NCBI GenBank assembly: GCA_030620095.1 | Contig: JAUTXW010000873.1 | Span: 331,001 to 395,000 of the forward strand | Direction: 5' to 3' | Length of the DNA stretch: 64,000 bases | Origin: Kuschelorhynchus macadamiae | Lineage: Eukaryota; Arthropoda; Insecta; Coleoptera; Curculionidae | Part shown: positions 61,619 to 64,000 of the stretch, piece by piece | Layout of the letters: the number at the start of each line of letters is the position of its first letter | Numbering within the stretch: position 1 is the stretch's first letter | Notes under the pieces: generated by a model | What the model was told of the DNA's origin: nothing | The model's input: the letters and a program-made list of their open reading frames with translations, nothing else | The model's database searches: none | Translations under genes and position numbers: made by a program

Positions 61619-62773
61619 CAGATTCCCAACTTTTGGAAAAACACAGACCGACAGAAAACTGATTTGTCGCGGACTACGTCAAATAAGGTAAAGGGTAACT
61701 CCTTAACCTTTTACCCGAAACACATCAAAAAGCAGAATATTAAATAAAAATCCGTGTTTGTAGAAATTTGATTTTTTTACTGATAATAACAAGAAAGAAA
61801 CCTTACAAACATTAGTTAAAATATATTAATGCGATTTTTGCGCCTGCATTTGCATCACTACCTGGGCAATTCTTGGGCTGATGCTACTGCTCAAAGCTAC
61901 ACGCATATCACTGCTTGCCTCCAATCTATTTCTCTGCTTGTTTTTTTATTAACAACAAGCTGAAAACCCTTGCTCGCATAAATACGTTGTAGAAAATAAA
62001 ACAAGAAATATTTTGAAGCTTGTGATAAGAAACAGCATTTTTGCATTAAAACTCTTCAAGGTTTACTCCACAGCTAAACGCATCTTTACAATTACTGCCA
62101 TTTTGCAATTCAATGACGAACAATTTCTTTTTCTACACTGCCACCGTCCGGGAAGTAACGAAAAAACTCGTCTTTAAGCGTTTGCATATGTCTGCAAACA
62201 CTTTGTCCAACTTCTATGATTTTAATATATCGTACGTCATCAACAAAAATTTTTAACGTCGAAAATGACGAATAATTCTTAGTCTTAATTTTCTCTATCC
62301 ACAGGTCGATCTTGCAAATAAAGGCTCGAAGTTTATCTTCAAATGTGAAAATGTTGGCATTGTCTTCCAGTTTTTCATTTCCGGAATCCTGCAGTTGTAA
62401 ATTTTTTAAAATTGTTTAAATGTGCGAAAATGTCCACGAGGTATGCCAGTCTCATCTCAAATTTTGGATTACAAAATTGCTCTAAGAGATTATTCATATT
62501 TTTCTCGATTAAAAACAACTTCAGCTCTTCCCGTAGTTCATACAAACGCCCTCGCATGTTTCCTTTGGAAAGCCAACGAACTTCGGTATGAAATAAGAGA
62601 TTCGTGCTCAGAATCCAAGTACAGTTTTTTAAAACAAGCGTATTAAGAGTACTGCTTTTGACAATGTTTACTAATTTTATGGACAACTTCATGGCACAAG
62701 CTAAGTCTTCGGGCAAATTTTTGGAAGCTAACGCTTGACGATGAGTAATAACATAAACTAACCTGGCTGGCAT
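61619..62773 (-). pseudogene. hAT transposase relic (SCAND3/ZBED5-like)
   Basis: The longest frame (62375-62773) has ITHRQALASKNLPEDL, NTLVLKN, LLFHTEVRWLSKGNMRGRLYEL and FEMRLAYLVDIFAHLN, the order seen in SCAND3/ZBED5-type hAT proteins. Toward lower coordinates, in broken frames, come NISCFIFYNVFMRARVFS and RNRLEASSDMRVALSSSI followed by SPRIAQVV (61850-61930), the dimerisation end. A hAT terminus CAGATTCCCAAC at 61619 marks the element's 3' border. The 5' half is missing: a Gypsy fragment starts at 62758. Confidence 0.75.
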
Positions 62774-63715
62774 AATTGGAATGTTATTGTTCGACCAGTA
62801 AGAAGGTCAACTGGAAACTGTAGCTCTGAATTGGCAGGTGTTTTTCCAGTTATTTCAAGAAGTGCAGAGCGGTAGGCCAGTAAAAATGGTTGGGTGCATT
62901 TATCCCAGTCACTTCGTTGTCCGGTGATTTGGATTTTTAGATAGTCCTCCAGAGTTTTGTTAAATCTTTCAACCATTCCATCTGACTCCGAATAAAAAGG
63001 TGTTGTCCTGGTCTTCTGGATTCCTAAGAGATTGCAATGGCTTCAAGATTCAAAGTTTTGCCTTAATCTGAGTGTATTTCCCTCGGTATCCCATATCGAC
63101 AAATTAATTTTTGAAACAGTACGTGAGAAACAATGATGGCTTCTTTATTGGGTATTACATACACTTTAGGCCATTTACTATAGTAATCTATTAAAAAAAG
63201 GGATTCTGAGGCTTGCTAACTAGAAATGGTCTTGGTACATCTAGGGAGATTCATTGAATGGGTGACCCCACGTTGTACTGCTTCATTTGGCTAAGGGTAC
63301 GAGTTTGCGGTCCTTTAATTTACTGGCGGCTCCAACCAGTAAAACCTTTCTCGAACTTTTTTAAGAGACTTCATAACACCAAAAGTTCAACACAGACCCC
63401 GTTGTGTAAAACTTTACAAATTTATAACTAAATTTATACTAAATTTATAACTTGCAAATCTTCGGGTATTTTCTTTGAGGGCAAAATAGTCTGATATTTG
63501 TTAATTTTGCCGTCAGGACTTTCCCAGATTCTTTTTCACAGCCCTTTTTTATCACCAAGGAGTCACATAAAACCCAGTATCCTCTAAATTTTTGAGAATT
63601 GGCCACAATTTCTTGGTAACAAGATTTTTTTAATTTCAGCTTGGCCATAGGGCCACTATCTGGGTCTTTTTGTTGATCTTTGAATAAAATTTGTGGGTCT
63701 CACTCTGGAGAGTTT
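62758..63715 (-). pseudogene. Ty3/Gypsy pol relic, RNase H-integrase
   Basis: From 63715 leftward: the linker after RNase H (frame 63445-63648, with YWVLCDSLVIKKGC), the integrase zinc-finger end with FYWLEPP, the core with LIDYYSKWPKVY, CRYGIPREIHSD (near 63090) and SESDGMVERFNKTLEDYL at the catalytic-Glu helix (62950-62990), then FLLAYRSALLEITGKTPA. Frameshifts near 63230, 63060 and 62990. It ends abruptly inside the C-terminal region, against the hAT fragment. No LTR is seen. Confidence 0.75.
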
Positions 63716-64000
63716 TGAAGTGCTGTATATATAAAATCATATTCATTCCTGCTGCGCTGCAACCAGACCAGACTATATTAGAGCAATGATTTAAATGATG
63801 CATGGTCCAAGCTTAAATTATAGCAACCAATAAGTTAGGCGTGGTCCGTTTTTAACAGATATTTTAATAGAACTAGTTCTAATTATTTACATTTTTGTAT
63901 CATCAAACATCGTTTTATTCATAATTCAGTTAATTGCACCTTAGCCAATGAAGAAACGGAACATGATACAAACCCTTTGAATACTGCGGACAATGAGTAG
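63716..64000. other. no gene seen
   Basis: AT-rich edge of the window. Confidence 0.4.

Overview
This window is non-coding, transposon-packed DNA of an animal nucleus, most likely an insect with a large AT-rich genome. The insect call is an inference. It rests on an insect-type endogenous retrovirus with a baculovirus-F-like envelope, a Harbinger element with a MADF partner gene, CR1-type LINE and Penelope-like remnants, P-element and Tc1-like fragments, and many hAT copies. The only host gene I recognise is the last coding exon of Nmt (glycylpeptide N-tetradecanoyltransferase), at 44772-45011 on the minus strand. I see no rRNA, tRNA, CRISPR array or bacterial-type operon.

Layout, left to right. 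0.5-3.4 kb holds decayed fragments: a hAT transposase, an unknown coding-like stretch and a Ulp1-protease-like stretch. 3.7-10.6 kb is a triple nest: one hAT element (3713-10572) was entered by a second hAT (5306-9955), which was entered by a nearly intact PIF/Harbinger element (6816-9627). Each level has recognisable terminal inverted repeats and a target-site duplication. In the Harbinger element the transposase and the MADF-domain gene run on opposite strands, and each has an exon inside the other's intron. 10.8-11.6 kb is a relic of an unclassified DDE-type transposon protein.

12.4-16.6 kb is a foldback-like element. It has 49-bp perfect outer inverted repeats, then inverted arrays (about 20 and 44 copies) of a 20-bp unit centred on a 12-bp perfect palindrome. 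17.0-19.0 kb is a decayed hAT transposase. 20475-29093 is an errantivirus-like Ty3/Gypsy provirus: near-identical LTRs, a primer-binding site that fits tRNA-Leu, long gag and env frames, and a pol interrupted by stops and frameshifts.

30-38 kb is tandem repeats: a 138-bp hAT MITE, a ~235-bp repeat, a long hairpin, then about 4.4 kb of a ~143-bp satellite. 38.5-44 kb holds P-element, Gypsy and hAT remnants, the hAT copy being kin to the element at 5.3 kb. After the Nmt exon (44.8 kb) come a Tc1-like gene split by a MITE, a 488-bp (TA)n tract, a CR1-like LINE on the minus strand, a Penelope-like relic, a second Tc1-like gene with a probable intron, MITEs and foldbacks, and a hAT fragment abutting a Gypsy pol fragment at the right edge.

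Nothing in the window forms a pathway. The genes are selfish-element genes, each serving its own element. The points most worth attention are the palindrome-array foldback element, the interleaved Harbinger gene pair, the nested insertions, and the provirus with young-looking LTRs but broken pol.
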